Part shown: positions 1 to 8,792 of the stretch, piece by piece
How the letters are laid out: each line of letters opens with the position of its first letter
How positions within the stretch are numbered: position 1 is the stretch's first letter
Program-made: the position numbers and the translations under genes
Notes under the pieces: generated by a model
Database searches by the model: none
Told to the model about the DNA's origin: nothing
Seen by the model: only the letters and a program-made list of their open reading frames with translations
Assembly: GCF_016924145.1 (NCBI RefSeq)
Contig: NZ_JAFFZO010000025.1
Span: 1 to 64,000, forward strand
Direction: 5' to 3'
DNA length: 64,000 nt
From: Amphritea pacifica
Lineage (GTDB): Bacteria; Pseudomonadota; Gammaproteobacteria; Pseudomonadales; Balneatricaceae

Positions 1-2
1 CA

Positions 3-1391
3 CTGGTGGCGATCCACAGCTCCGGTCTGGATAGTCTGGGAGCGGTGAAAGCACCGCAAACCCGCTATCTGCACAAGGATAACCTGGGCAGTGTGGACAC
101 CATCACCGATGCGGTGGGTAATATCGTTGACCGGATGAGTTTTGATCCCTTCGGTGGCCGCCGCCAGAACAACTGGCGGGAAGCGACCGCCGGCGTCAAC
201 CTGATCCCGGTGTTGACCAACCGCGGCTTTACCGGTCATGAGCATCTGGATGATGTCGGTCTGATCCATATGAACGGTCGGGTGTATGATGCGGCGTTGG
301 GACGGTTTTTGAGTGCGGATCCGAATGTACAAGCACCGTATGCGACTCAAAACCTGAACCGCTACAGCTACGCGATGAATAATCCGCTGAAGTATACGGA
401 TCCGAGCGGATTCTTTTTTAAGAAGCTGTTTAGGTCCATTAAGAAGGCAGTTAGTAATGCGGTTAAGTTTGTTAAGAAGTATTGGCGGCAAATCGTTTCT
501 ATTGTAATTATGGTATATCTGCCTGGATATATACCCGAAGCGTGGGGGCCCGTAGTCACCGGTGCTATAACCGGAGGTGCAGCAGGTTTTGTATCTACGG
601 GAAGCCTTAAAGGTGCCGTTATGGGGGCTGTAAGTGGCGCTGCTTTTGGAGCATTACATGGCTTTGATGGAGGCGTACTTGGCTCTGTGGAAAGTATACA
701 GAAGATAGGCATGCATGGGTTAGTTGGCGGAATAACTTCAAAAATGCAAGGAGGTAAGTTCGGGCAAGGATTCCTGAGTGCCGCATTCACTCAAGCGGTT
801 TCAATTGGCGCAAAAGGGACTAGCCTATTTAAAACAGCTGCAGGCAGAGCATTGAATGCAGCAGAACGGGCTAATAATGCTATTATCGCAGCAGCTATAG
901 GTGGTACTGCTGCGTTGGTGGGCGGCGGTAAGTTTATGAATGGTGCAGTTACCGGCGCGTTTTCTCGGATGCTTAATGATGATGCTGATTGGAATAGAAA
1001 AGCGATACGAGCTAAAAGAGTTGTCCAAATCGCCAGTGATAAGGGCTCTTATATGAAAACGGAGTATGGTGAATGGCAGGCGAAGCCTTCAGATCAACTA
1101 AATGTAGATATACTAGATATTATACCAGCAACTCGAACTATTCGAGCTTTGAAGGCAATAGATACTCTCATGTTTAATGATGAGGTAAGGTCTGTATATA
1201 GCGTCGAGTACAGAGAATATACAGACTATGAATACGATACTTTATACGATCTAGAAAATGGTAAAAAAGTTAATGTTCAATTTTATCAGGGTTCAAGGAG
1301 AGAGCTTAGCACATATGAAAAACCTACAGGGTATAAAGAGGCAGTAGGTGTCCAAAGTAGAAGTTGTATGGCGATGACAATAGGATGTTAG
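3..1391 (+). CDS. RHS repeat-associated core protein, C-terminal part (polymorphic toxin tip)
   Basis: The frame is open to the left edge, so only the C-terminus (about 462 residues) is present; the GTG at 6 is not a real start. Residues 20-135 are a classic RHS repeat-associated core: HKDNLGSV, FDPFG, GFTGHE, NGRVYDAALGRFLSADP and the closing NNPLKYTDPSG that normally marks the boundary to the variable tip. After it come a basic stretch, a glycine/alanine-rich hydrophobic pretoxin region (about 150-315) and a final 130-residue domain I do not recognise. Proteins of this family build a shell around a C-terminal toxin used against other cells. The DNA after the core becomes clearly more AT-rich than the pump genes downstream, as is usual for swapped toxin tips. 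The toxic activity is inferred from the family architecture only. Confidence 0.85.
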   Translation: MVAIHSSGLDSLGAVKAPQTRYLHKDNLGSVDTITDAVGNIVDRMSFDPFGGRRQNNWREATAGVNLIPVLTNRGFTGHEHLDDVGLIHMNGRVYDAALGRFLSADPNVQAPYATQNLNRYSYAMNNPLKYTDPSGFFFKKLFRSIKKAVSNAVKFVKKYWRQIVSIVIMVYLPGYIPEAWGPVVTGAITGGAAGFVSTGSLKGAVMGAVSGAAFGALHGFDGGVLGSVESIQKIGMHGLVGGITSKMQGGKFGQGFLSAAFTQAVSIGAKGTSLFKTAAGRALNAAERANNAIIAAAIGGTAALVGGGKFMNGAVTGAFSRMLNDDADWNRKAIRAKRVVQIASDKGSYMKTEYGEWQAKPSDQLNVDILDIIPATRTIRALKAIDTLMFNDEVRSVYSVEYREYTDYEYDTLYDLENGKKVNVQFYQGSRRELSTYEKPTGYKEAVGVQSRSCMAMTIGC

Positions 1392-1393
1392 CT

Positions 1394-1870
1394 ATGAGAA
1401 GGTTTGTTACCATTGTGCTTACATTTATTATTTATCTGATTGTTGCTGGCTGTGAAAAAAATGAGCCTCGCCAACCATTTGGGGAGAGAGTTAAGCTATC
1501 AAATCCCGATAACCAAATAAAGTTTGAGCAAGAAATATCTTCCATAGAATACTATAAAGATCGTGAGGGATATGTCATATACTCTTTACATGATTATGAT
1601 CTTGTTCTATCTGCTATTAGAAAAGCAATTTATGGAGATAGATTTACTCCCACTACCGAAGAATCTATTATCTTACATAATGAATGTAGAAAAGAAATTT
1701 ATATTAATTTATTAAAATCAGTTAACATCAATTATTCGATTGAAAAAGGTCCAGATGGCGCTAAAGATTATCTAGTTTGGCGTCAGCTAGATGGTTATAA
1801 AGTTGATAAGGTAAGGAAAGAAGCCGAGTTTGAGTTTTTAAAAAGAGGTCCTGATTGTTATATTAGATAA
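1394..1870 (+). CDS. Small lipoprotein, candidate immunity protein for the RHS tip
   Basis: The gene begins 2 nt after the RHS stop. I chose ATG 1394 because AGGA lies 8 nt upstream; an in-frame ATG at 1385 overlaps the RHS stop. The 158-residue product starts with MRRF, a hydrophobic stretch and a lipobox-like VAGC at about residue 18, so it should be a membrane-anchored lipoprotein. The rest is charged and has no motif I recognise. It is very AT-rich, like the RHS tip and unlike the rest of the window. In polymorphic toxin loci the gene directly after the toxin tip is usually the immunity gene, and periplasmic lipoprotein immunity proteins exist; that role is inferred from position alone. 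Confidence 0.6.
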   Translation: MRRFVTIVLTFIIYLIVAGCEKNEPRQPFGERVKLSNPDNQIKFEQEISSIEYYKDREGYVIYSLHDYDLVLSAIRKAIYGDRFTPTTEESIILHNECRKEIYINLLKSVNINYSIEKGPDGAKDYLVWRQLDGYKVDKVRKEAEFEFLKRGPDCYIR

Positions 1871-1914
1871 ATAAAGGATAAAGGGGACAGAGTGAAGCTC
1901 CCCCAGTTTAACAA

Positions 1915-2472
1915 CAATAAAGGGGACAGATTTATTTTCCGGTGGAATTACCACCGTACCAAAGGCTATATCGGAGGGCTGTATAATCGCCGCGAGGGCG
2001 CGCCTCCCACAGTATTGTTCTCTATCGCAGTTACCCATCAGGAAAAAGGGGGCAGATTTATTTATAGGTCATCAGGCCAGTGTCGAATGGCGCTGGCCTT
2101 TTTCTTTGTGTGCCGTTCGGCCAGCAGGCCGTGCAGTTGGCTTCAGCCCAAGTGATCAGTTCCTGCCAGCCGGGCGCACAGATGGGACCAGTGCACGCAG
2201 CAAAACAGGTAACAGATTCTTCCTCTGCTCTATCTCTTCCTCGGTGCTCTCTGTGTCCTCTGTGGTAGAACCACTTTTCACGCATCCGTGTTCCCCAACG
2301 AGATTACAAAAACAGGGACAGGTATCTTTAAAACACGCTTCTCATTCATTTTAAATATGGGTTTTATTTCTGATATGGGATAGCCAGAAACCTGCTTGAA
2401 TGGCTACACGACCCTGATAACCGTGCTTTTCAGCCAGTTCCCCGCCTCAGCTGTTATAAACTGATAACCGAT
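1915..2472. repeat. 558-bp non-coding repeat unit, copy 1
   Basis: This stretch recurs at 2481-3038 with a constant offset of 566 bp and, where I compared it, only scattered substitutions and no indels. It contains three spaced variants of a GGGGACAGATTTATT-like motif (about 1919, 2045 and 2312) and a segment around 2230-2275 with the repeated wording CTCTGTGTCCTCTGTGGTA. I see no convincing gene on either strand; the short ORFs are mirrored in both copies and have no start signals. It fills most of the gap between the RHS locus and the pump operon. Confidence 0.85.
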
Positions 2473-2480
2473 CCCCCCAG

Positions 2481-3038
2481 CAATAAAGGGGACAGATTTA
2501 TTTTCCGGTGGAATTACCACCGTACCAAAGGCTATATCGGAGGGCTGTATAATCGCCGCGAGGGCGCGCCTCCTACAGTATTGTTCTCTATCGCAGTTAC
2601 CCATCAGGAAAAAGGGGGCAGATTTATTTATAGGTCATCAGGCCAGTGTCGAATGGCGCTGGCCTTTTTCTTTGTGTGCCGTTCGGCCAGCAGGCCGTGC
2701 AGTTGGCTTCAGCCCGAGTGATCAGTTCCTGCCAGCCGGGCGCGCAGATGGGACCAGTGCACGCAGCAAAACAGGTAACAGATTCTTCCTCGGCTCTATC
2801 TCTTCCTCGGTGCTCTCTGTGTCCTCTATGGTAGAACCACTTTTCACGCATCCGTGTTCCCCAACGAGATAACAAAAACAGGGACAGGTATCTTTAAAAC
2901 ACGCTTCTCATTCATTTTAAATATGGGTTTTATTTCTGATATGGGATAGCCAGAAACCTGCTTGAATGGCTACACGACCCTGATAACCGTGTTTTTCAGC
3001 CAGTTCTCCTCCTCAGCTGTTATAAACTGATAACCGAT
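2481..3038. repeat. 558-bp non-coding repeat unit, copy 2
   Basis: Second copy of the unit at 1915-2472. Differences are single-base (for example CTCCTA versus CTCCCA near 2572, and TTCTCCTCC versus TTCCCCGCC near 3005). The 8 nt between the copies and the blunt ends of identity suggest tandem duplication rather than two insertions. No inverted terminal repeat or flanking duplication is obvious. Confidence 0.85.
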
Positions 3039-3058
3039 GACTCCTGGACCGAGCGTTT

Positions 3059-3080
3059 AAAATGCTCAGGCGGCTTGAGC
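3059..3080 (-). terminator. Weak terminator-like hairpin after the RND operon
   Basis: On the minus strand GCTCA-AGCCGCC-TGAGC is followed by ATTTT. The stem is only 5 bp, so this is a weak candidate. It overlaps the stop of the small ORF at 3066-3212. Confidence 0.35.
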
Positions 3081-3212
3081 TGCTCGCCGCTGGCGGGCGA
3101 TTTTTTTGGGATAGAGCATTTCAAATTGCGTCGCGTTGCTGAGCCAGTCTTTCTGATCTATTTTGAGCCTTTTCAATATCGGTGGCAGGAGCATTTGTGC
3201 TAGATGGTGCAT
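3066..3212 (-). CDS. 48-residue ORF coupled to the RND gene stop
   Basis: The ATG overlaps the RND stop codon as TGATG (3214-3210), the arrangement used for translational coupling. The frame encodes 48 residues starting MHHLAQML and ending in a basic, alanine-rich tail (KKIARQRRAAQAA). I do not recognise the sequence. It could be a genuine small third gene of the pump operon, or the remnant of the end of a larger basic protein such as a transposase, given the repeat-rich border beside it. Confidence 0.4.
   Translation of the reverse strand: MHHLAQMLLPPILKRLKIDQKDWLSNATQFEMLYPKKIARQRRAAQAA
3082..3107 (+). terminator. Plus-strand terminator-like hairpin
   Basis: GCTCGCC-GCT-GGCGGGC followed by GATTTTTTT on the plus strand. 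It could stop transcription leaving the RHS/repeat region before it runs into the opposing pump operon. It lies inside the small minus-strand ORF 3066-3212, so composition alone could also explain it. Confidence 0.4.
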
Positions 3213-6200
3213 CAACTCCGCACTGAACCCCACTCATTCACCAGATGGTAGATCACCGGGATCAGCACCAGGCTGACCAGCATAGAGAAACTCAGCCCCC
3301 AGATCACCGTGATCGCCAAGGGTTGCAGCATCTCAGCGCCATCGCCCCAGCCCAGCGCCAGTGGCAGCATGCCGGCGACGGTGCTGAGGGTGGTCATGAT
3401 AATCGGCCGCAGGCGCAATCGGGCGGCGTCCAGAATCGCGTCGGTGATGTTGTTGCCCTGATCTCTGGACAGCTCGACGTATTCGATCAGCAGGATGGCG
3501 TTGTTGACCACAATCCCGGTGAGCATGATCATTCCCAGCCAGACCGGCATCGACAGTGGCAGCGCGAGCAGCCAGATCCCTGCAGCAACGCCGATGGCGG
3601 CAAAGGGCACGCCAAACATGATGATCAGCGGGTTGCGCAGGGATTCATACTGAATCGCCATCACCACGAATACCAGAAACAGCGCCAGGCCGAGTAACAG
3701 GCTGGTGAGCTTGCTCTGTTCTTGCAGAACCTTTTCAGAGCCACCGTCATACGCGGTATAGCCCGAAGGCATGACAAAGTTATCCCGCACCTGATTGATG
3801 GCGCTCAGGGCTTCTCCCAGGGTGATATCCGGTGCCAGCGAGGCGGATATCTCGACGATACGCATCTGATTATCGCGCTGAATACTGGCGGGGGTTTCTA
3901 TCAGCTCCAGGCTGGCAACATCGGACAGATGTACCGGTGGTGAGGCCCCGGTGCCGGGGAACAGCAGCAGTGTCTCCATCGATTCCGGGGTGTTGAAGTG
4001 CTGCTCCGCCAGTCTTAGACGGATATCGTAGGCGTGGTCATCGGTGATAAATTCGCTGATCACCTTTCCTTGTAACGCGATCTGAGTGGCTTCGATCAGG
4101 TCCGCCAGCTCGATCCCCAGCTGACTGGCGCGCACCCGATCCAGGGTGATCGACAGTTCATTGAGCTGATCCTCTGCCGAATGGCTCAGGTTGCGCAGTT
4201 GTGGCAGTGTCTTCAGCTCTGTTGTCAGTTGCTCTGCCAGACGGGTCAGGGTGTCATTATCCGGCCCCTGCAGGCGCAGGCTGATATCCTCGCTGCCGCT
4301 GTTGGTGCGGATACCCCGGATGCCGCGCTGAGTCATGCGCACCGTAAACCCCGCCAGTTGCAGTTTGGCGATCTGCTGCTGCAGTCGTTCGATCCACTGA
4401 TTGCTGGACAGGTCCCGCTCGGCGACCGATTTCAGTTGCACAATGACGGTGGAGCGGTTGGACTGCTCCCGTTGCGAACGTCCGAATACAGAACCACCTA
4501 CCAGAGTAAATACCGTGTCAGTTTCCGGCTGACTGGAGAACAGTGCTTCCAGCTGTTCCACCCGGCTGTTCATCTCGGTCAGGGAGATGCCGGTGTCCGC
4601 CGTAATTCTGACGGTTATCCGGCCATCATCCAGCGGCGGCAGGAAGATCTGTTTGCCACTGACAAACACCGGGGCGCAGACTACCAGAGCGGCAACAAAG
4701 CAGAGCAGGGTGAGCAGACGATAGTGCAACAGTTTGCTGAGAATCGCGGTATAACTGCGCCGTAATAACTGTAAAAAGCGGTCGGTCAGGTGACGTACTC
4801 CGCCCCCGTTGGTTACTCTTTTAGTTGCCGCCGCGAGTGCCGGTACCAGCGTTAGCGCGATCACCATAGACGCAAAGATCGCCGCTGAGATGGTGATGAT
4901 CAGCTCCTGAAACAGCAGCCCCGTGAGACCACCGATAAACAGAAAGGGCAGCACCGCGCAGAGGTTGGTGGAGGTCGAGGCGATAATGGCACTGTTGACC
5001 TCGGTGGCCGCGTTATTCGCGGCCGCCAGTGGGTGCTCATGATTTTGCTGATGACGGTTGATGTTTTCCAGCATCACAATGGTGTTATCCACCAGCATAC
5101 CGATCCCCAGCGCCAGCCCTCCCAGCGTCATAATATTCAGGGTCAGGCCACCGAGTCCCATTAAGACACAGGTAAACATGATCGCAATCGGGATGGCGCT
5201 GCCGATAATCAGGGTATGGCGCAAATTACCGAGGAACAGGTATACCACCGCCATCGCCAGCAGTGCGCCACTGATCGCAGCCGTGGCGGCATTGTTGAGG
5301 GCCTGTCTGACATAGATCGACTGGTCAGAAACCTGGGTAACGCTGATATCTTCAGGAATAATCTGTTGTTGCTCCAGCCATTCCAGTCGCTGTTTGACCT
5401 GATCGGCGACATAGGTGGTGTTGGCGGTGGGTTGCTTCTGAATCGAGAGCTTTATGCCCTGGACACCATCGGCGCGGATCAGAATCCGTTCATCTTCGGT
5501 ACTGAAATCGATCTGGGCCAGATCGGCGAGGGTCAGGGTAGAGTCGCCTCTGCGGGCAACCGGTAACTGACGCAACTGGTCTAATGAGATGAGACGGCCA
5601 CTGATACGGCTGTTGAGTTCATGGCCGGGCATGGTTATCCGTCCTGCAGCCTGATCACCGTTGCCCTCTTTGAGCGCCGCGACCAGGGTGCTGTAACTGA
5701 TGTCGTAAGCCGCCATCCGCTGCTGATCGGGGGTTACATGCACTTCGCGGACCACGCCACCCCCCACTTCTGCGGCGGCGACTCCAGGCAGATTGAGCAG
5801 CCATTTTGCGAGAACATCATCAGACCACTGTCGCAGTGCCGCACTGTCGCGAATCTGCGAGCTGATAACAAACTCCATCACTGGGATCTGCGCCGGGTCC
5901 AGCTTATAGATGACGGGTGAATCGATCGAGTCCGGCAGCGTACGCCGTGCCCTGTCCAAGCGTGTGCTGGCATCCCGCAGGGCGATATCGATATCTTTGC
6001 CATACTCAAAGGCCAGATCAACACTGGTGCTGCCCTGAGTGGTGGTGGACTGTACATGAATCGCATCTTCAGTGATGGCCAGTTGCTCTTCCAGTTTGCG
6101 GGTGACGCGATCCTCCATCACCGAAGGCGGCACCCCCATGTCGACCACTCTGACGCGGATCTCCGGGTAGATAATATGGGGCAGCAGATCAACCGCCAGT

Positions 6201-6319
6201 CGGTTAAGCGCGAAAGCTCCCAGCACAATCACCGCCAGTGCAATCATCACCACCCCGACAGGGTGATGAATAGACCAGTTCGCAAGCCCTCTGGAGTGGC
6301 GCATGGATCTCTGTTTCAC
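3212..6319 (-). CDS. RND efflux transporter, inner-membrane permease (AcrB/HAE1-like)
   Basis: The 1035-residue product has the length and layout of RND pump permeases: an N-terminal membrane segment at about 20-38 preceded by a cytoplasmic stretch, two large periplasmic loops, and membrane bundles at about 345-540 and 860-1030. The fourth membrane helix carries the proton-relay aspartate in GLALGIGMLVDNTIVMLENI. Such pumps use proton influx to export drugs, solvents or lipids through an adaptor and an outer-membrane channel. The adaptor gene lies directly upstream with a 4-bp ATGA overlap. No outer-membrane factor gene is in the window, so a TolC-like protein encoded elsewhere is presumably used. 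Substrate is not predictable from sequence. Confidence 0.93.
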   Translation of the reverse strand: MKQRSMRHSRGLANWSIHHPVGVVMIALAVIVLGAFALNRLAVDLLPHIIYPEIRVRVVDMGVPPSVMEDRVTRKLEEQLAITEDAIHVQSTTTQGSTSVDLAFEYGKDIDIALRDASTRLDRARRTLPDSIDSPVIYKLDPAQIPVMEFVISSQIRDSAALRQWSDDVLAKWLLNLPGVAAAEVGGGVVREVHVTPDQQRMAAYDISYSTLVAALKEGNGDQAAGRITMPGHELNSRISGRLISLDQLRQLPVARRGDSTLTLADLAQIDFSTEDERILIRADGVQGIKLSIQKQPTANTTYVADQVKQRLEWLEQQQIIPEDISVTQVSDQSIYVRQALNNAATAAISGALLAMAVVYLFLGNLRHTLIIGSAIPIAIMFTCVLMGLGGLTLNIMTLGGLALGIGMLVDNTIVMLENINRHQQNHEHPLAAANNAATEVNSAIIASTSTNLCAVLPFLFIGGLTGLLFQELIITISAAIFASMVIALTLVPALAAATKRVTNGGGVRHLTDRFLQLLRRSYTAILSKLLHYRLLTLLCFVAALVVCAPVFVSGKQIFLPPLDDGRITVRITADTGISLTEMNSRVEQLEALFSSQPETDTVFTLVGGSVFGRSQREQSNRSTVIVQLKSVAERDLSSNQWIERLQQQIAKLQLAGFTVRMTQRGIRGIRTNSGSEDISLRLQGPDNDTLTRLAEQLTTELKTLPQLRNLSHSAEDQLNELSITLDRVRASQLGIELADLIEATQIALQGKVISEFITDDHAYDIRLRLAEQHFNTPESMETLLLFPGTGASPPVHLSDVASLELIETPASIQRDNQMRIVEISASLAPDITLGEALSAINQVRDNFVMPSGYTAYDGGSEKVLQEQSKLTSLLLGLALFLVFVVMAIQYESLRNPLIIMFGVPFAAIGVAAGIWLLALPLSMPVWLGMIMLTGIVVNNAILLIEYVELSRDQGNNITDAILDAARLRLRPIIMTTLSTVAGMLPLALGWGDGAEMLQPLAITVIWGLSFSMLVSLVLIPVIYHLVNEWGSVRS

Positions 6320-7398
6320 GGTGAAGCGGTCCCGTTCTGACTATCAGTTCCCCGGTCAACCACGGTCACCGGCATCCCCGCTTTAAGGTTGGTAAACCCG
6401 CGGGTGATTACCCGCTCTCCGGGTTGAAGCCCGGCCAGCACCTCAATCTGTTCGCCCGCTTTCAGGCCGGTTTGCAGCGGCCGGATCTGAACATGGTTGT
6501 CGTTATCGATGATATACACATAGCTGCCGCTGTCAGACTGACGCAGACTGGCAAACGGCAGCAGCAACACCTGTTGCCGGGCAATCTGGAATTTTACCCG
6601 GGCAAACTGCCCTGGCCGGGCACCCCGGGGCGCTGGATTGAGACTGATCTCAAGGGTGCCGCTGCGGGTTGTCGGGTCGATGGTGGGGTAGATGCGGCTG
6701 ACTCTTCCTGAGACCTCGAAGCTGTTGGCCCGGTTGGCGCTGCGCAACGCATCGATCTCAATATCCACCGGCATCTCGGGGGGCAGCTGATTCAGCAGCA
6801 GCTCAGACACATCTACTTTAAGCCGCAGACTGCTCAGGTCCGCTAAGGAGAGCAGCAGAGAGGATTTTTCTGCCAGGTTTCCCGGTTCGGTATGGCGGGC
6901 GGTTACCACACCATCAATCGGTGATTTTATGCGGGTATATCCGAGACGGGTGGCGATCACCTGCTCGTCGGCTTTGGCGACTGCCAGATCGGTCTCTTTC
7001 TGGGTCAGCTCTGAACGTGCGGTAAGGTTGCGTTTGATCAGCCCGCTGATTCTCTGCAGCTCTTTTTCCGCCTGCTGGCGTACCGCCCGGGCACGCTGTA
7101 GCTGGGCGCTGAGCAGTTGATCATCAAGGGTGATCAGCAGATCGTCACGCTTTACCGTATCGCCTTCACGGGGCAGGATCTGCTTAACGATTCCCTCTTC
7201 CTGGTTATAGATATTGATGGTCTGGAACGCTTCAAGGGTGCCGGTACGCACCCGTTCAAGCTCGATATCCACTGGCTGGACTGACAGCACCTCCACCAGA
7301 TGGGGTTTGGGCATACGGGCTTTAGCGGGGGGCGGCTGATCGCAACCCGCCAGCATCAGGATCGCGCCGAATAAGAGGATATAAGGTTTGCAGAACAT
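6316..7398 (-). CDS. RND periplasmic adaptor (membrane fusion protein), lipoprotein
   Basis: The product has a lipoprotein signal with lipobox LAGC, then a proline-rich linker, a barrel-sandwich segment (VKQILPREGDTVKRDDLL), an alpha-helical hairpin rich in Q/E/K/R, the returning half of the lipoyl-like domain (IKSPIDGVVTARHTEPG) and beta-barrel and membrane-proximal domains (RPGQFARV, LQPGERVITRGF). This is the standard layout of HlyD/AcrA-type adaptors bridging an RND pump and an outer-membrane channel. I chose ATG 7398; an upstream in-frame TTG at 7419 would add seven residues before the signal. It overlaps the permease gene by 4 bp and is the first gene of the operon. Confidence 0.92.
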   Translation of the reverse strand: MFCKPYILLFGAILMLAGCDQPPPAKARMPKPHLVEVLSVQPVDIELERVRTGTLEAFQTINIYNQEEGIVKQILPREGDTVKRDDLLITLDDQLLSAQLQRARAVRQQAEKELQRISGLIKRNLTARSELTQKETDLAVAKADEQVIATRLGYTRIKSPIDGVVTARHTEPGNLAEKSSLLLSLADLSSLRLKVDVSELLLNQLPPEMPVDIEIDALRSANRANSFEVSGRVSRIYPTIDPTTRSGTLEISLNPAPRGARPGQFARVKFQIARQQVLLLPFASLRQSDSGSYVYIIDNDNHVQIRPLQTGLKAGEQIEVLAGLQPGERVITRGFTNLKAGMPVTVVDRGTDSQNGTASP

Positions 7399-7505
7399 GA
7401 GCAGAAATCGCCGTCTCAATGAAACTATGAATATCTGTATCTATACCACAGCTTGATTCATAACGGACAGCGATTTCCGGGGGATATAAACAAATTGTTG
7501 TGTTA

Positions 7506-7940
7506 TCAGAGCCCCAGATACTCTTTCACAGTATCGAGCAATAACTCAAACACCCCTGGCTTAACTTTCTTGTGATATTCCACCCGTAACTGATCGACCT
7601 CTTTAAGTTGCGACTGCAGTTGCGCAAGGTTGGCATCCGTAGCGGTTGGCAGCCCGCGGACCAGCGTATTAACCTTGTCGAGGCCTTCCAGGGAAAGCTG
7701 TTTGCGCTCCGGGGAAAACTTGAATTCACGGGCGGTTTGCAGTTCGGTCAGAAACTGTGTGATCTTGTCGTTGAAAACTGCCGGGTCGCGGGTGTCGATC
7801 GCCTGCTTATAGTGCAGTCGCATCTCTTTCATGGTGGGCTTTAACGGCCCCGCCGAGGCGCTGGTGGAAAGTGACAGGCCGAGAAACAGCGCCATAAAAA
7901 CCGGTATCAGTGAGGGTTTGCCTAAACTTTTAAAAAACAT
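7506..7940 (-). CDS. Cytochrome b562-like periplasmic four-helix protein
   Basis: After a signal peptide ending SASAG, the mature part is about 115 residues, the size of cytochrome b562. It begins LKPTMKEM, giving a methionine near the N-terminus, and has EYHKKVKPG near the C-terminus, matching the Met and His axial heme ligands of E. coli cytochrome b562 (there in a YHQKYR context). Electron carriage in the periplasm is assumed from the family; its partners are unknown. I chose ATG 7940, which lies one base beyond the stop of the FmdB-like gene and has GGA upstream; a longer in-frame start at 7976 would run through the upstream gene and place extra residues before the signal. It shares a transcript with 7942-8193. 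Confidence 0.75.
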   Translation of the reverse strand: MFFKSLGKPSLIPVFMALFLGLSLSTSASAGPLKPTMKEMRLHYKQAIDTRDPAVFNDKITQFLTELQTAREFKFSPERKQLSLEGLDKVNTLVRGLPTATDANLAQLQSQLKEVDQLRVEYHKKVKPGVFELLLDTVKEYLGL

Positions 7941-7941
7941 A

Positions 7942-8193
7942 TCAGATTCCACAACGTCCGGGACAACCTCCGCCACTTATACAGGGAGGGGCCTCCGGGT
8001 TTTTTAGGGTTTTATTGCTGATCACGCCACCAGTGGTCAGCAGTTTGGTGACCGGCGCGTTAGCGGGGGTTGTGCCCGCTTCGAAGCCGCCGATGTCACA
8101 GAGGTCTTGCCAGGTGGATATATCAAGGGCCATTGGATGGCGTACTTCAAACACCTCACCGGTGGTTTCACAACGATAATCATAGGTTGGCAT
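7942..8193 (-). CDS. FmdB-like zinc-ribbon protein
   Basis: The 83-residue product opens MPTYDYRCETTGEVFEVRH, the pattern of FmdB/CxxC_CxxC_SSSS regulatory-type zinc ribbons, although the usual second cysteine of the first knuckle is replaced by TG. The C-terminus has a cysteine cluster (GGGCPGRCG) which could complete a metal site. The role of the family is poorly defined. It precedes the cytochrome b562-like gene with no gap. Confidence 0.7.
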   Translation of the reverse strand: MPTYDYRCETTGEVFEVRHPMALDISTWQDLCDIGGFEAGTTPANAPVTKLLTTGGVISNKTLKNPEAPPCISGGGCPGRCGI

Positions 8194-8342
8194 AGTGATC
8201 TCCTAAACTCTGCAGGCGAGTCCTGTTCGGGGGAGGCACTTTAGCATGGATTCAGCGTTCTGGTTAATCAATCTGCCGGTCGGGCAAAATTGGGCCAATA
8301 GCAGACTATACTGTGGCTCAGATATCATTTTCGGAGACCGTG

Positions 8343-8684
8343 ATGGCTGAAGACTTACTAAAACAGCGTCGTTGTGTACCTTGTGACAGCACGACACCTG
8401 CGCTGACTCCTCAGGCCGCTGAGCAGCAGCTGAAGCGCCTGGCGTCCGGCTGGTCGTGCAATGAAGTAGGCACGGAAATTTGCAAAAAGTTCCTGTTTAA
8501 AGATTTTTACCACACTATGGCGTTTGTGAATGCGCTGGCCTGGATTGCCCATCAGGAAGATCATCATCCTGATCTGGAGGTGGGATATAATCGCTGCGTG
8601 GTGCGTTTCAGCACCCATGCGATAGGCGGACTGTCGATCAACGATTTTATCTGTGCAGCTAAAATAGATGATCTGAATATCTGA
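8343..8684 (+). CDS. phhB: Pterin-4a-carbinolamine dehydratase
   Basis: The 113-residue product matches the short PCD/DCoH family, including the signature WIAHQEDHHPDLEVGYNRC with the paired histidines of the active site. The enzyme dehydrates 4a-hydroxytetrahydrobiopterin to quinonoid dihydropterin, recycling the cofactor of phenylalanine hydroxylase. I chose ATG 8343 because GGAG lies about 8 nt upstream; the in-frame start at 8313 has no ribosome-binding site. No phhA is adjacent. Confidence 0.93.
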   Translation: MAEDLLKQRRCVPCDSTTPALTPQAAEQQLKRLASGWSCNEVGTEICKKFLFKDFYHTMAFVNALAWIAHQEDHHPDLEVGYNRCVVRFSTHAIGGLSINDFICAAKIDDLNI

Positions 8685-8792
8685 TATATAGTGTTCTACT
8701 CTGTTTTGCTGTAGTTCAGCTTAATTCTGTCAAACTGCGGACTGACACATTCACAGGCGCACAGATCAGCGCGCAACCCAGGACACACAGAA

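Noticed and set aside
1892-2875. Several 60-87 codon frames inside the duplicated unit on both strands
   Set aside because: Same frames appear in both copies with no start signals, and translate repetitive motif sequence; not real genes.
6056-6340. Frames opposite the RND, comM and ilvD genes (for example 94 codons here)
   Set aside because: They are mirror frames of strongly conserved genes on the other strand, without ribosome-binding sites or family features.
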